Of a stretch of DNA of 64,000 nucleotides, positions 15,146-24,320 are shown in pieces (positions within the stretch are counted from its first letter, which is position 1; each line of letters begins with the position of its first letter). Both the position numbers and the translations under genes were made by a program. The notes below the pieces were generated by a model that did no database searches, had not been told where the DNA came from, and saw only the letters and a list, made by a program, of their open reading frames with translations. This DNA comes from Pseudoalteromonas luteoviolacea NCIMB 1942 (GTDB lineage Bacteria > Pseudomonadota > Gammaproteobacteria > Enterobacterales > Alteromonadaceae), in assembly GCF_001625595.1 (NCBI RefSeq), contig NZ_AUXT01000210.1:1-64000 (forward strand), read 5' to 3'.

Positions 15146-17475
15146 TGCAGTCAATACTAAATCAACTGGTTTACGTTGTTTTTCGCCATCGTTTTATGAT
15201 GATTGCGTTGTTTGCGTTGACAACAGTATTTTTGGGGTTTAAATCAACTCAGATCCAGCTAGATGCGTCGTTTAACAAAAATATCCCGCTAAACCATGAC
15301 TATATGAAAGTCTATTTGAAGCATGAGAAACAATTTGGCGGTGCAAACAGTATATTGATTTCGGTGTGTGATGCTGACGGAAACATATTTAATCCTGAGT
15401 TTTTTACTCAACTGAAAGCAGTCCATGACCAACTTTACTTTATCCCGGGTGTTAATAGACCACTAGTGAACTCTATATTCGCACCAAGTGCGCGTTTTGT
15501 TGAAGTCGTAGAAGATGGTTTTGCCGGTGGTCCAATTATTCCAGCAAACTTTACCGCCGATGAAGCGGGTCTTGCGGTAGTAAAGCAAAACATCGAGAAA
15601 GCTAAAGTAGTAGGACGGATGATTGCAAGCGACTACTCGTGTGCGATGGTATCAGCTCAGTTGATGGAGACCGATCCGCAAACTCAAGAGAAGCTCGATA
15701 CATTGGCATTTGCTAAAAAGCTTGAGTCAGAGATACGTGGGCCATTGAGCACAAATAAAGTCTCTATTCATATCATTGGTTTTGCGAAAATGGCTGGTGA
15801 TATTGCTGAGGGTGCGAAAGACGTGGTGTTGTTTTTTGCAATCGCTATTTTATTTACGTTTATCATGGTGTGGTTATTCTGCAAGAGTTTTAAGCTTACG
15901 CTATTACCCATAGTTTGTTCATTAATTGCTGTGGTTTGGCAGTTGGGTTTACTGTCTGTGTTAGGTTTTGGTCTTGACCCAATGTCAATTTTGGTACCAT
16001 TTTTAGTGTTTGCGATTGGTGTGAGCCATGGCGTACAAATGATTAACGCCATTGGTAAGAAAGTCTCTGAAGGTGTAAGTAGTAAAGTTGCCGCTGAAGC
16101 CAGCTTTAAGGCGTTATTGATACCTGGCGGCATTGCATTACTTTCTGACACGATTGGTTTTATGACGTTACTTGCAATAGACATCGGGATTATTCGAGAG
16201 CTGGCTATAACGGCAAGTTTGGGTGTGGCTGTTATTATCTTCACCAACTTAATCTTACTTCCGGTTTTGGCCTCTTACTATAAGTCGTCAAAAATGAGTC
16301 GAGTTGATGATGGTGACTCTTCAGCCAACAATATTTTTACAAACCTCAGAGAAAGTTTGGTGCTTGCCACAGACAAGCGCTATGCAGCTTTAATTTTGGC
16401 GACCTCGGCGGCACTGTTTGCATTTGGCTATTGGCAATCAAAAGACATGCGAATAGGGGACTTACATGCAGGCGCTCCGGCACTTCATCAAGATGCGAGA
16501 TATAATTTAGACACTTTCCTAATCTCAGATCGGTACGAAATCTCGTCCGATATTCTGAAAGTACTCGTTGAAGCATATCCAGCAGCTTGTACTGAGCATG
16601 ATACAATGGACCGTATCAGCCGTTTTCAATGGCGAGTTGAAAACTTAGCTGGAGTGCAATCTGCAGTGTCATTGAGCTCTGTAGCGCAAGCCGTCAATGC
16701 AGGATACAACGAGGGCAACTTAAAGTGGCAGACATTACCTAGAAACGGTGCGTCATTGGTACAGGCGACATCTCGTGTAGAAACAAGCACTGGACTGTTA
16801 AATGGTGATTGCTCGGTCATGCCAATTATTGTCTTTATGGATGACCACAAAGCAGAAACAATCGATCATGTTGTGGAACAAATTAAGTTCTTTGCCACGG
16901 AAGAGGGAACAGATCGTGTCAGCTTTAAACTCGCTTCAGGACCAATAGGTGTTATGGCTGCGACGAATGAGTCGGTAGCTGCTGCACAATTGCCAATGAT
17001 GATCTATGTTTATGGTGCAGTGATTATTTTATGTTTAATTAGCTTTAGAAGCATACGTGCAACAATTGCAGTGGTGTTGCCACTTTACATCGTGTCGACG
17101 CTGGCTCAAGCTTTGATGGTTAAATTAGAAATCGGCTTAACAGTATCAACCCTGCCAGTAATTGCACTGGGTGTTGGTATTGGCGTGGACTATGGTATTT
17201 ATATCTTGTCTTCGATGATGAATCAGTTAAAGCAAGGTGTGCCATTAAGCCATGCATATCGCAATGCGCTAGCTGAGCGTGGAAGCGCGGTTCTATTTAC
17301 CGGGATCACATTAGCAATTGGTGTGAGTACTTGGATTTTCTCTGCATTAAAGTTCCAAGTTGATATGGGTATATTACTGACCTTCATGTTCCTAGTGAAT
17401 ATGTTAGGGGCTGTACTGTTATTACCGGCTATAGGGACTTTTCTCTGGCCAGACCAGAAAAAAAAGTGTGAATAA
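15145..17475 (+). CDS. RND/MMPL-family transporter permease
   Basis: A 776-residue inner-membrane transporter of the MMPL branch of the RND superfamily. It has the two-fold RND plan: one span near 12-31, a large periplasmic loop, five spans near 225-375 (with DPMSILVPFLVFAIGVSHGVQM), a span near 415, a second periplasmic loop and five spans near 615-770 (with VIALGVGIGVDYGIYILSSMM). The polar residues in these two VGxGxxxGxxI-like segments would carry the proton relay. MMPL proteins move lipids and other hydrophobic molecules. As the last gene of the DUF1302 cassette it probably supplies energy for movement of a hydrophobic substrate across the envelope; the substrate and direction are unknown. 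Confidence 0.9.
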   Translation: MQSILNQLVYVVFRHRFMMIALFALTTVFLGFKSTQIQLDASFNKNIPLNHDYMKVYLKHEKQFGGANSILISVCDADGNIFNPEFFTQLKAVHDQLYFIPGVNRPLVNSIFAPSARFVEVVEDGFAGGPIIPANFTADEAGLAVVKQNIEKAKVVGRMIASDYSCAMVSAQLMETDPQTQEKLDTLAFAKKLESEIRGPLSTNKVSIHIIGFAKMAGDIAEGAKDVVLFFAIAILFTFIMVWLFCKSFKLTLLPIVCSLIAVVWQLGLLSVLGFGLDPMSILVPFLVFAIGVSHGVQMINAIGKKVSEGVSSKVAAEASFKALLIPGGIALLSDTIGFMTLLAIDIGIIRELAITASLGVAVIIFTNLILLPVLASYYKSSKMSRVDDGDSSANNIFTNLRESLVLATDKRYAALILATSAALFAFGYWQSKDMRIGDLHAGAPALHQDARYNLDTFLISDRYEISSDILKVLVEAYPAACTEHDTMDRISRFQWRVENLAGVQSAVSLSSVAQAVNAGYNEGNLKWQTLPRNGASLVQATSRVETSTGLLNGDCSVMPIIVFMDDHKAETIDHVVEQIKFFATEEGTDRVSFKLASGPIGVMAATNESVAAAQLPMMIYVYGAVIILCLISFRSIRATIAVVLPLYIVSTLAQALMVKLEIGLTVSTLPVIALGVGIGVDYGIYILSSMMNQLKQGVPLSHAYRNALAERGSAVLFTGITLAIGVSTWIFSALKFQVDMGILLTFMFLVNMLGAVLLLPAIGTFLWPDQKKKCE

Positions 17476-17485
17476 TTGTGCTCTT

Positions 17486-17507
17486 AAATGGCCTTAATTG
17501 GCCATTT
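17486..17507 (+). terminator. Weak hairpin after the MMPL gene
   Basis: A perfect 8-bp stem AAATGGCC (17486-17493) with GGCCATTT (17500-17507) and TTAATT loop, 11 bases after the stop. The following ATATC is not a real T tract, so termination may be partial. Confidence 0.5.
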
Positions 17508-17677
17508 ATATCTACAATTTGTGAATATATGACCAACTGGCTGAAAAGCCTCAAATGTTTTTGTCAAAAAAGCTTTTTATTAGCGCCAGAAAGGTTAAAA
17601 TCCTCTGGACTCCACGCTAATAATTGGCTGTACAAATAATCTACCGTTCAAAGGTGGTATAGATTAAGGAACACATA

Positions 17678-20600
17678 ATGACACAAAGTGAAGGTCCTGC
17701 ATCGGTTATCCTTGATAACGTTTGCAAGTTGATCCATAAAAAAGTTCATGCCGATAACGTGTCGCTCGTTGAAACATTTGCCAAAGCCTTGTACAGCAAC
17801 ATGTCTAAAGAGGACTTGGCACATCGTAACGACAGTGACCTCTACGGTGCTGCTTTAAGTTTGTGGAATTCTCTAGAAAAGAATACCTCAGACAATGCAG
17901 TAATCCGTGTATTCAACCCTGAAGTTGCAAAAGATGGCTGGCAATCGTCTCATACGATTGTTGAAATCATTTCAGATGATATGCCGTTTTTGGTTGATTC
18001 AGTGCGTATGGCACTTAGCCGTAAGAATATTGCATCGCATTTGCTTTTACACTGCCCTCTCAAAATCAACCGTGACAAACAAGACAAAATTTCTGCCGTT
18101 TCAGGATTGAAGACCGAACAAGAATCTTCATCTACCAAAACTGTTTTCTTTATAGAAATTGACCGTCAGACTGGCGAGTCGGTTATTGCTGACTTTAAAC
18201 AAGAGTTAGAGTCAGTGCTAAAAGATGTATCAGTAGCGGTTGAGGACTGGTTACTAATTAGAGACAAACTAGTATCAGTTGGAGAAGATATTCCAAGCCG
18301 TAAGCATAACGCTTCAAAAGAAGAACTAAACGAAGCCGTTGAATTCTTAGATTGGCTAGCACGCGATAACTTCACATTCATGGGCTATCGTCAATATGAT
18401 TTAGTACCAGTGCAAGGTGATTATGAATTAAAACCAGTGGCTGGCTCAAGCTTAGGTTTAATGAAAAACTCGACTGAAAGCAGCAGATTACTATCAGAAT
18501 TGCCTGAAGTTGCACGTCTTGAAGCTCGTAGTAAAAACTTGCTTATCCTAACAAAGACCAATTCTCAATCTCGAGTACATCGCCCAGCACATATCGATTA
18601 TGTTGGCATTAAACGTTTTGACACCGAAGGCAATGTAATTGGAGAAGACCGCTTTATTGGTTTGTTCTCATCAAGTTTTTACAATAACAGTGCAGCAGAC
18701 GTCCCTGTTTTAAAAAGCAAAATTGCTCGTATAATGGAGCAGTGTGATTTTGCAAAAGGCACGCATGCATACAAAGCCGTACTCAACATATTAGAAACAT
18801 ATCCTCGTGACGAGCTTGTGCAGGCTCGTGAATCTGAGTTGTTAGATGTGGCCACGGGCGTTTTGCAAACTCAAGAACGTGACATGTGTCGCTTATTCAT
18901 TCGTAGAGATGTTTACGGAAGGTTCTTCTCATGTATGGTTTATGTACCGCGTGAGCGCTACAACACAGCGCTTCGCCGTGAAACTCAAAAGTTGTTAGGT
19001 AATGCTTTTGGTTCTAACGAAAAAGTTGAGTTCACCACATTTTTCTCAGAGTCTACGCTAGCAAGAACGCATTACATTGTTCGTGTAGCTGACAACAACA
19101 TTAAGTATAACGTGAAAGAAATCGAAAATAACTTGGTAGAAGCTGCCCGTACGTGGGAAGACAAACTACAAACTGCTTTACTCGCTAGCGATGGTGAAGC
19201 GCGCGGCAATGATCTTAACCGTAAATATGCAACAGCTTTCCCACGTGCATATAAAGATGAAGTATTACCAAGTGCTGCTGTAGTAGATATTGAAAAGCTT
19301 GAGAAGCTGAGCGATGAGAACAAACTAGAAATGTTGTTCTACCGCCCGCAAGAAGAAGCAAACTCGCAAATTGTACGTCTGAGCTTATTCCACAAAGATG
19401 AGCCAATTCACTTATCAGATGTTATGCCAATGCTAGAGAACTTTGGTCTACGAGTTATTGGTGAAACACCATATGCGGTTAAAACCAGTGATGGCCAAGT
19501 TAACTGGATCATGGATTTCTCTATGCTACTTGATAGCAAAGGTCTGGCTGATTTTGATAAAGTGTCTGCGCGTTTCCGTGCTGCACTTATTAATGTATGG
19601 AACAACCGTTTAGAAAACGATGGTTTCAACCGTCTAGTGTTAAAAGCTGGCTCAACAGGTCGTGAAGCGTCAATTCTGCGTGCATATGCTAAATATATGC
19701 GCCAAATCGGTGTGACATTCTCACAATCATACATTGAAAATACATTTGAGCACTACCCTCACATAGCTAACCAATTGGTTGAGTTGTTTGAGAAGAAGTT
19801 CTGCCCACAAAAGAAAGTTACGCAAAAGTCTCTTGATAAGCTAGTTGAGAAAATCTATCACGAACTAGAGAGCGTAGCTAACCTTGATGACGACCGTATT
19901 ATTCGTTTATATGTTGCAATGATTGACGCGACATTACGTACTAACTTCTATCAAAAAGAAGCGGATGGTACAAACAAGTCTTATGTGTCATTCAAGATCC
20001 AGCCAAGTGCAATTCCTGAAATGCCGCTACCTCTTCCTGCGTTTGAGATCTTTGTTTATTCTCCACGCATTGAAGGTGTTCATTTGCGTGGTGGTAAAGT
20101 TGCGCGTGGTGGTTTACGCTGGTCAGACCGTCGTGAAGATTTCCGTACAGAAGTATTGGGCTTGGTGAAAGCTCAGCAGGTTAAGAATACAGTAATCGTC
20201 CCAGTTGGTTCTAAAGGTGGTTTCGTATGTAAACAGCTACCAAATGATCGCGAAGGTTTCTTCCGTGAAGGTCAAGAGTGCTACAAGATCTTTATCCGTG
20301 GTCTGCTAGATATCACTGATAACATCATCCATGGTGATATTGTTCCTCCTGTTGACGTAGTGCGTCATGATGAAGATGACCCATACCTAGTAGTAGCTGC
20401 TGACAAAGGCACCGCAACTTTCTCTGACATCGCTAATGGAATTGCTGATGAATACAACTTCTGGTTAGGCGACGCGTTTGCTTCTGGTGGTTCAATTGGT
20501 TATGACCACAAGAAAATGGGTATTACAGCAAAAGGTGCATGGGAGTCAGTTAAGCGCCACTTCCGTGAAATGGACATTGACTGTCAAACAACCGATTTCA

Positions 20601-22513
20601 CCGCTGTTGCGATTGGCGACATGGCAGGAGATGTATTTGGTAATGGTATGTTGCTATCTGAGCATACTCGCTTGGTTGCAGCGTTTAACCACATGCACAT
20701 CTTTATCGATCCAAACCCAGATGCAGCAAGTTCATACAAAGAGCGTGCACGCATGTTTGAACTACCACGTTCTTCTTGGGAAGATTATGATACAAGCCTA
20801 ATTTCAGAAGGTGGAGGCATCTTCTCTCGTGCGGCTAAGTCAATTAGCTTAACACCTGAGATTAAGAAAATGCTTGGTACGAAGAAGGCAAGCATGACAC
20901 CAACTGAGCTTATCAAAGCACTATTAATGATGCCAGTTGACCTACTTTGGAACGGCGGTATCGGTACATACATTAAAGCTGCTAGCGAAAGCGACGCAGA
21001 TGTAGGCGATAGAGCAAACGATGCACTGCGTATCAACGGCTCGCAACTAGGTGCTAAAATCTTTGGTGAAGGTGGTAACTTAGGTGCTACGCAACTTGGT
21101 CGTATCGATTTTGCAGCAAAAGGCGGCCGTATCAACACTGACTTCATTGATAACGTAGGTGGTGTTGCGTGTTCAGATAACGAAGTAAACATAAAGATCC
21201 TGCTTAATGGCCTTGTAGCTGAAGGTGACTTAACGAAGAAACAACGTGACGAATTGTTATACGCAATGACTGACGAAGTATCTGAGTTGGTATTAGCTGA
21301 CTGTTATCGCCAAACCCACACGTTGTCAGTAACTAAGTCGAAAGGTCCAGCGACGCTAAAAGAGAAGATCCGCTTTATTCACGCCCTGGAAAAAGATGGC
21401 AAGTTGGACAGAAGCATTGAGTTCTTACCAAGTGACGAAGAACTAGCAGAGCGTGCAGCAGCTGGACTTGACCTAACTCGTCCTGAGCTTTCAGTGCTTG
21501 TTTCTTACTCTAAAATGGTATTGAAAGAAACGTTGGTTGTTGACGAAATTACTGAAAACCCGTATTACCGTCAGCTACTTGTAAATTCTTTCCCAGTACC
21601 ACTACGCGAGCGTTTTAACGCAGCGATGGACGAGCACCCACTGCGAAAAGAAATTATTGCAACCAAGTTGGCTAACAATATTGTCAATGATATGGGTCTT
21701 AACTTCATGGTACGTATGCATGAAGAGACTGGAGCGACAGAAGCAGAGATTGCACTTTGTTATTCAATTGCAAGCGCTACGTTCCAAATGTCAGAGACTT
21801 GGACTGCGATTTCAGATCTTGATAACAAGATACCAGCAGCGGTTCAAACTGAGATGCTATATCAATTACGTCGTACAGTACGCCGTGCTACACGTTGGTT
21901 CTTACGTCATCGCAATAAAGCACTGACAATTGAGCAGACGATTGAGTTCTTTGCACCGACATTCGCTGATTTAAGTGCAAACCTTGATAACTACATGGTT
22001 GCTGATGAAAGTGCACGTCTTGCTGAGAAAGCAGAAGAGTTAACTTCAGAAGGTGTACCTGCTGAACTTGCACAGCGCATTGTTACTTTGTCTAGCTTGT
22101 TCTCAGTGATGGATCTAGCTGAAGTTGCAAATAACGCGAAACGTGATATCTCAGTAGTGTCTAATACTTACTTCAAGCTTGGCGCGAATATGGGACTGCA
22201 CTGGTTCCTAGACCAAATCACAGCGCAACCAGTAGCAAACCACTGGCAAGCACTAGCTCGTGCTTCTTACCGTGAAGAGCTAGACTGGCAGCAGCGTGCA
22301 TTATCTGAAGTGGTATTAAACAGCTTTGAAGGTAATGATGATGATGTTGATACACTGATTGAGCAGTGGATGGAAAACCAAGCTTCGTTGCTTCATCGCT
22401 GGCAACAGATGCTTGCTGAATTCAAGACATCTCAGAGCCACGACTTTGCGAAGTTCTCGGTAGCACTAAGAGAATTAATGCTACTAAGTCACAACTGTGA
22501 CACTTCCAAATAA
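17678..22513 (+). CDS. gdhB: NAD-specific glutamate dehydrogenase, 180-kDa class
   Basis: Oxidatively deaminates L-glutamate to 2-oxoglutarate and ammonium with NAD, feeding amino-acid carbon into the TCA cycle. At 1611 residues it belongs to the large L-GDH180 class first described in Streptomyces and Pseudomonas. Layout: N-terminal ACT-like regulatory region (about 35-500), the catalytic and Rossmann region (about 720-1260, with GGLRWSDRREDFRTEVLGL near 812 and PVGSKGGFV near 842 that carries a substrate-binding lysine), and a helical C-terminal region. AAGGA lies seven bases before the ATG. It is a single-gene unit bounded by a weak hairpin upstream and a strong terminator downstream. In related enzymes the N-terminal region senses amino acids. 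Confidence 0.96.
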   Translation: MTQSEGPASVILDNVCKLIHKKVHADNVSLVETFAKALYSNMSKEDLAHRNDSDLYGAALSLWNSLEKNTSDNAVIRVFNPEVAKDGWQSSHTIVEIISDDMPFLVDSVRMALSRKNIASHLLLHCPLKINRDKQDKISAVSGLKTEQESSSTKTVFFIEIDRQTGESVIADFKQELESVLKDVSVAVEDWLLIRDKLVSVGEDIPSRKHNASKEELNEAVEFLDWLARDNFTFMGYRQYDLVPVQGDYELKPVAGSSLGLMKNSTESSRLLSELPEVARLEARSKNLLILTKTNSQSRVHRPAHIDYVGIKRFDTEGNVIGEDRFIGLFSSSFYNNSAADVPVLKSKIARIMEQCDFAKGTHAYKAVLNILETYPRDELVQARESELLDVATGVLQTQERDMCRLFIRRDVYGRFFSCMVYVPRERYNTALRRETQKLLGNAFGSNEKVEFTTFFSESTLARTHYIVRVADNNIKYNVKEIENNLVEAARTWEDKLQTALLASDGEARGNDLNRKYATAFPRAYKDEVLPSAAVVDIEKLEKLSDENKLEMLFYRPQEEANSQIVRLSLFHKDEPIHLSDVMPMLENFGLRVIGETPYAVKTSDGQVNWIMDFSMLLDSKGLADFDKVSARFRAALINVWNNRLENDGFNRLVLKAGSTGREASILRAYAKYMRQIGVTFSQSYIENTFEHYPHIANQLVELFEKKFCPQKKVTQKSLDKLVEKIYHELESVANLDDDRIIRLYVAMIDATLRTNFYQKEADGTNKSYVSFKIQPSAIPEMPLPLPAFEIFVYSPRIEGVHLRGGKVARGGLRWSDRREDFRTEVLGLVKAQQVKNTVIVPVGSKGGFVCKQLPNDREGFFREGQECYKIFIRGLLDITDNIIHGDIVPPVDVVRHDEDDPYLVVAADKGTATFSDIANGIADEYNFWLGDAFASGGSIGYDHKKMGITAKGAWESVKRHFREMDIDCQTTDFTAVAIGDMAGDVFGNGMLLSEHTRLVAAFNHMHIFIDPNPDAASSYKERARMFELPRSSWEDYDTSLISEGGGIFSRAAKSISLTPEIKKMLGTKKASMTPTELIKALLMMPVDLLWNGGIGTYIKAASESDADVGDRANDALRINGSQLGAKIFGEGGNLGATQLGRIDFAAKGGRINTDFIDNVGGVACSDNEVNIKILLNGLVAEGDLTKKQRDELLYAMTDEVSELVLADCYRQTHTLSVTKSKGPATLKEKIRFIHALEKDGKLDRSIEFLPSDEELAERAAAGLDLTRPELSVLVSYSKMVLKETLVVDEITENPYYRQLLVNSFPVPLRERFNAAMDEHPLRKEIIATKLANNIVNDMGLNFMVRMHEETGATEAEIALCYSIASATFQMSETWTAISDLDNKIPAAVQTEMLYQLRRTVRRATRWFLRHRNKALTIEQTIEFFAPTFADLSANLDNYMVADESARLAEKAEELTSEGVPAELAQRIVTLSSLFSVMDLAEVANNAKRDISVVSNTYFKLGANMGLHWFLDQITAQPVANHWQALARASYREELDWQQRALSEVVLNSFEGNDDDVDTLIEQWMENQASLLHRWQQMLAEFKTSQSHDFAKFSVALRELMLLSHNCDTSK

Positions 22514-22528
22514 ATATTAAAGCGTTAC

Positions 22529-22559
22529 AATACCCCGGCAATTGCTGGGGTATTTTTTT
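22529..22559 (+). terminator. Rho-independent terminator after gdhB
   Basis: An 11-bp stem (22529-22539 with 22544-22554) with an AATT loop and seven T. It ends only 35 bases before pyrD, so the pyrD promoter either overlaps it or pyrD depends on read-through. Confidence 0.92.
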
Positions 22560-22594
22560 GCCTCAAACTGTTACCAGGAACTTAAGGAGTCACG

Positions 22595-23605
22595 ATGTTT
22601 TACGATTTAGCACGTCGTTATATGTTTAATAAAGATGCGGAGTGGGCACACGATTTTGCATTAGGCAATCTACGCCGCTTCAAAAATACCCCGTTAAGTC
22701 TCGCATGGTCACAGTCACTCCCTAAGAAGCCAGTTAATTTCTTAGGACTAGAGTTTGATAACCCAGTTGGTTTAGCAGCTGGTTTGGACAAAAATGCAGA
22801 ATGTATTGATGCATTTGGTCAAATGGGTTTTGGGTTTATTGAGGTGGGTACCGTTACACCAAGACCGCAGGCTGGTAATGACAAGCCACGGATATTTCGT
22901 CTTCCGGACGCACATGCTGTAATTAATAGAATGGGTTTTAATAACAAGGGTGTGGATAACCTTGTCGCAAATGTAAAGGCGTCGAATTATACAGGGATCC
23001 TTGGGATCAATATTGGTAAAAATAAAGATACACCTAATGAGCAAGGTAAAGACGACTACATTCATTGTATGCGTAAAGTGTTTGAACATGCTTCGTATAT
23101 CACTGTAAATATTTCATCACCGAATACGCCAGGGCTTCGAGATTTACAATATGGCGAAGCGCTAGACGATTTACTACAAAGCCTTAAAAACGAGCAAGTA
23201 GATTTAATCGCAAAACACAATAAATCGGTACCAATGCTAGTAAAAATTGCGCCAGATGTAGATGCTGTGCAATTAACGCAAATATCTGAATCTCTTTTAA
23301 ATAATCGCATTGATGGGGTTATTGCGACGAATACAACACTGGCGAGAGAGGCTGTCGAAGGGCTTGAGTTTGCCAATGAAGCTGGCGGTCTTTCAGGCAG
23401 GCCTGTACGTGAAAAATCAACTCATGTTGTCAGTGAATTGAAGCGTTTAACTGATGGAAAATTGCCAATTATTGGAGTGGGTGGAATTGACAGCGCAGAA
23501 ACTGCACAAGAAAAGCTAAATGCTGGTGCAGATTTAGTGCAAGTATATACTGGTTTTATATACCAAGGCCCGCAATTGATCAAAAGGATCATAAACTCTT
23601 TATAA
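22595..23605 (+). CDS. pyrD: Dihydroorotate dehydrogenase (quinone), class 2
   Basis: Membrane-associated FMN enzyme of pyrimidine synthesis, oxidising dihydroorotate to orotate with electrons passed to quinone. The 336 residues match class 2: an N-terminal amphipathic helix for membrane contact (MFYDLARRYMFNKDAEWAHDFAL), the FMN/substrate motif NPVGLAAGLDKN near 56-67, the catalytic serine loop NISSPNTPGLRDLQ near 173-186, and the phosphate-binding GVGGIDSAE near 296-304. AAGGAG lies seven bases before the ATG. The order pyrD-zapC-rlmKL-uup equals that in E. coli. Confidence 0.97.
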   Translation: MFYDLARRYMFNKDAEWAHDFALGNLRRFKNTPLSLAWSQSLPKKPVNFLGLEFDNPVGLAAGLDKNAECIDAFGQMGFGFIEVGTVTPRPQAGNDKPRIFRLPDAHAVINRMGFNNKGVDNLVANVKASNYTGILGINIGKNKDTPNEQGKDDYIHCMRKVFEHASYITVNISSPNTPGLRDLQYGEALDDLLQSLKNEQVDLIAKHNKSVPMLVKIAPDVDAVQLTQISESLLNNRIDGVIATNTTLAREAVEGLEFANEAGGLSGRPVREKSTHVVSELKRLTDGKLPIIGVGGIDSAETAQEKLNAGADLVQVYTGFIYQGPQLIKRIINSL

Positions 23606-23728
23606 GGATCAGATATATTGCGAAATGATCCTAAATAAAAAGTTATTATAAATATTTTTACACTTGCAAAAATCGCGATATACTACTGATTACTGTTAGT
23701 TTGGAGAAGTAGTAATTCGGAGGCGATT

Positions 23729-24256
23729 TTGCAAGCATCAAAAGAGTGGCGTTGGTTACAGTGCCGCACACAGAATCGGTTGCTTGTTGACCTCGGAGAC
23801 GAGCTACAATTGTGTACGCCTTTTAGGTTACGTCAACTAACAGCTGATTCTGAATTCAGCCCAACTTTCAGCGTTGAAGAAGCCGAGTTTTATCAGAATG
23901 TGTTCGATTACTTGTGCACTTATGGTGTTTGGTCAGAAGCACAGTGCTGTCAAATATCACTAAACGCTACAGCTGTAAAATTTCATCTACTTCCTATGCA
24001 AGCCAAAAGCTGGTTTTTCAGTCTTTATACAGGTTCAGATGTTCTATGTAATGCGGTTATCACTCTAGAGTCTAAAGAAATGACAGGTGAGTGCTTAATC
24101 GTAGATCATGACAGTGAAGCCAGTCTGTGTGTTAATCTAACTGCTGATTTCAAACTTGATGAAAATATTGTGCTCGAACAATTTCAAGCAATCAAGGTTC
24201 TTAACAATCGTATATACCCTCTATTAGTCAGCAATAAACTCGTCAGAAGAGCGTAA
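23729..24256 (+). CDS. zapC: Cell division protein ZapC
   Basis: FtsZ-associated protein that bundles protofilaments at the division site. The 175-residue sequence is divergent but aligns with E. coli ZapC along its length: WRW..C..QNRLLVDLGDELQLCTPFRLRQLT..SEFSPTFSVEEAEFYQ at the start, LPMQAKSWFF in the middle and IKVLNNRIYPLL near the end. It occupies the E. coli position between pyrD and rlmKL. The start is TTG 23729, backed by GGAGG five bases upstream (23719-23723); no better ATG exists. TATACT at 23679-23684 is a likely -10 box, suggesting its own promoter. Confidence 0.88.
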   Translation: MQASKEWRWLQCRTQNRLLVDLGDELQLCTPFRLRQLTADSEFSPTFSVEEAEFYQNVFDYLCTYGVWSEAQCCQISLNATAVKFHLLPMQAKSWFFSLYTGSDVLCNAVITLESKEMTGECLIVDHDSEASLCVNLTADFKLDENIVLEQFQAIKVLNNRIYPLLVSNKLVRRA

Positions 24257-24320
24257 TCCAATCCCAGTCTGTAAACAGCTGTGTTATACTCGCGTCAATT
24301 GAAATTATAGGGTTATCACA

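Noticed and set aside
15768..16247. 159-codon minus-strand frame inside the MMPL gene
   Set aside because: It mirrors transmembrane codons of the permease and has no independent support.
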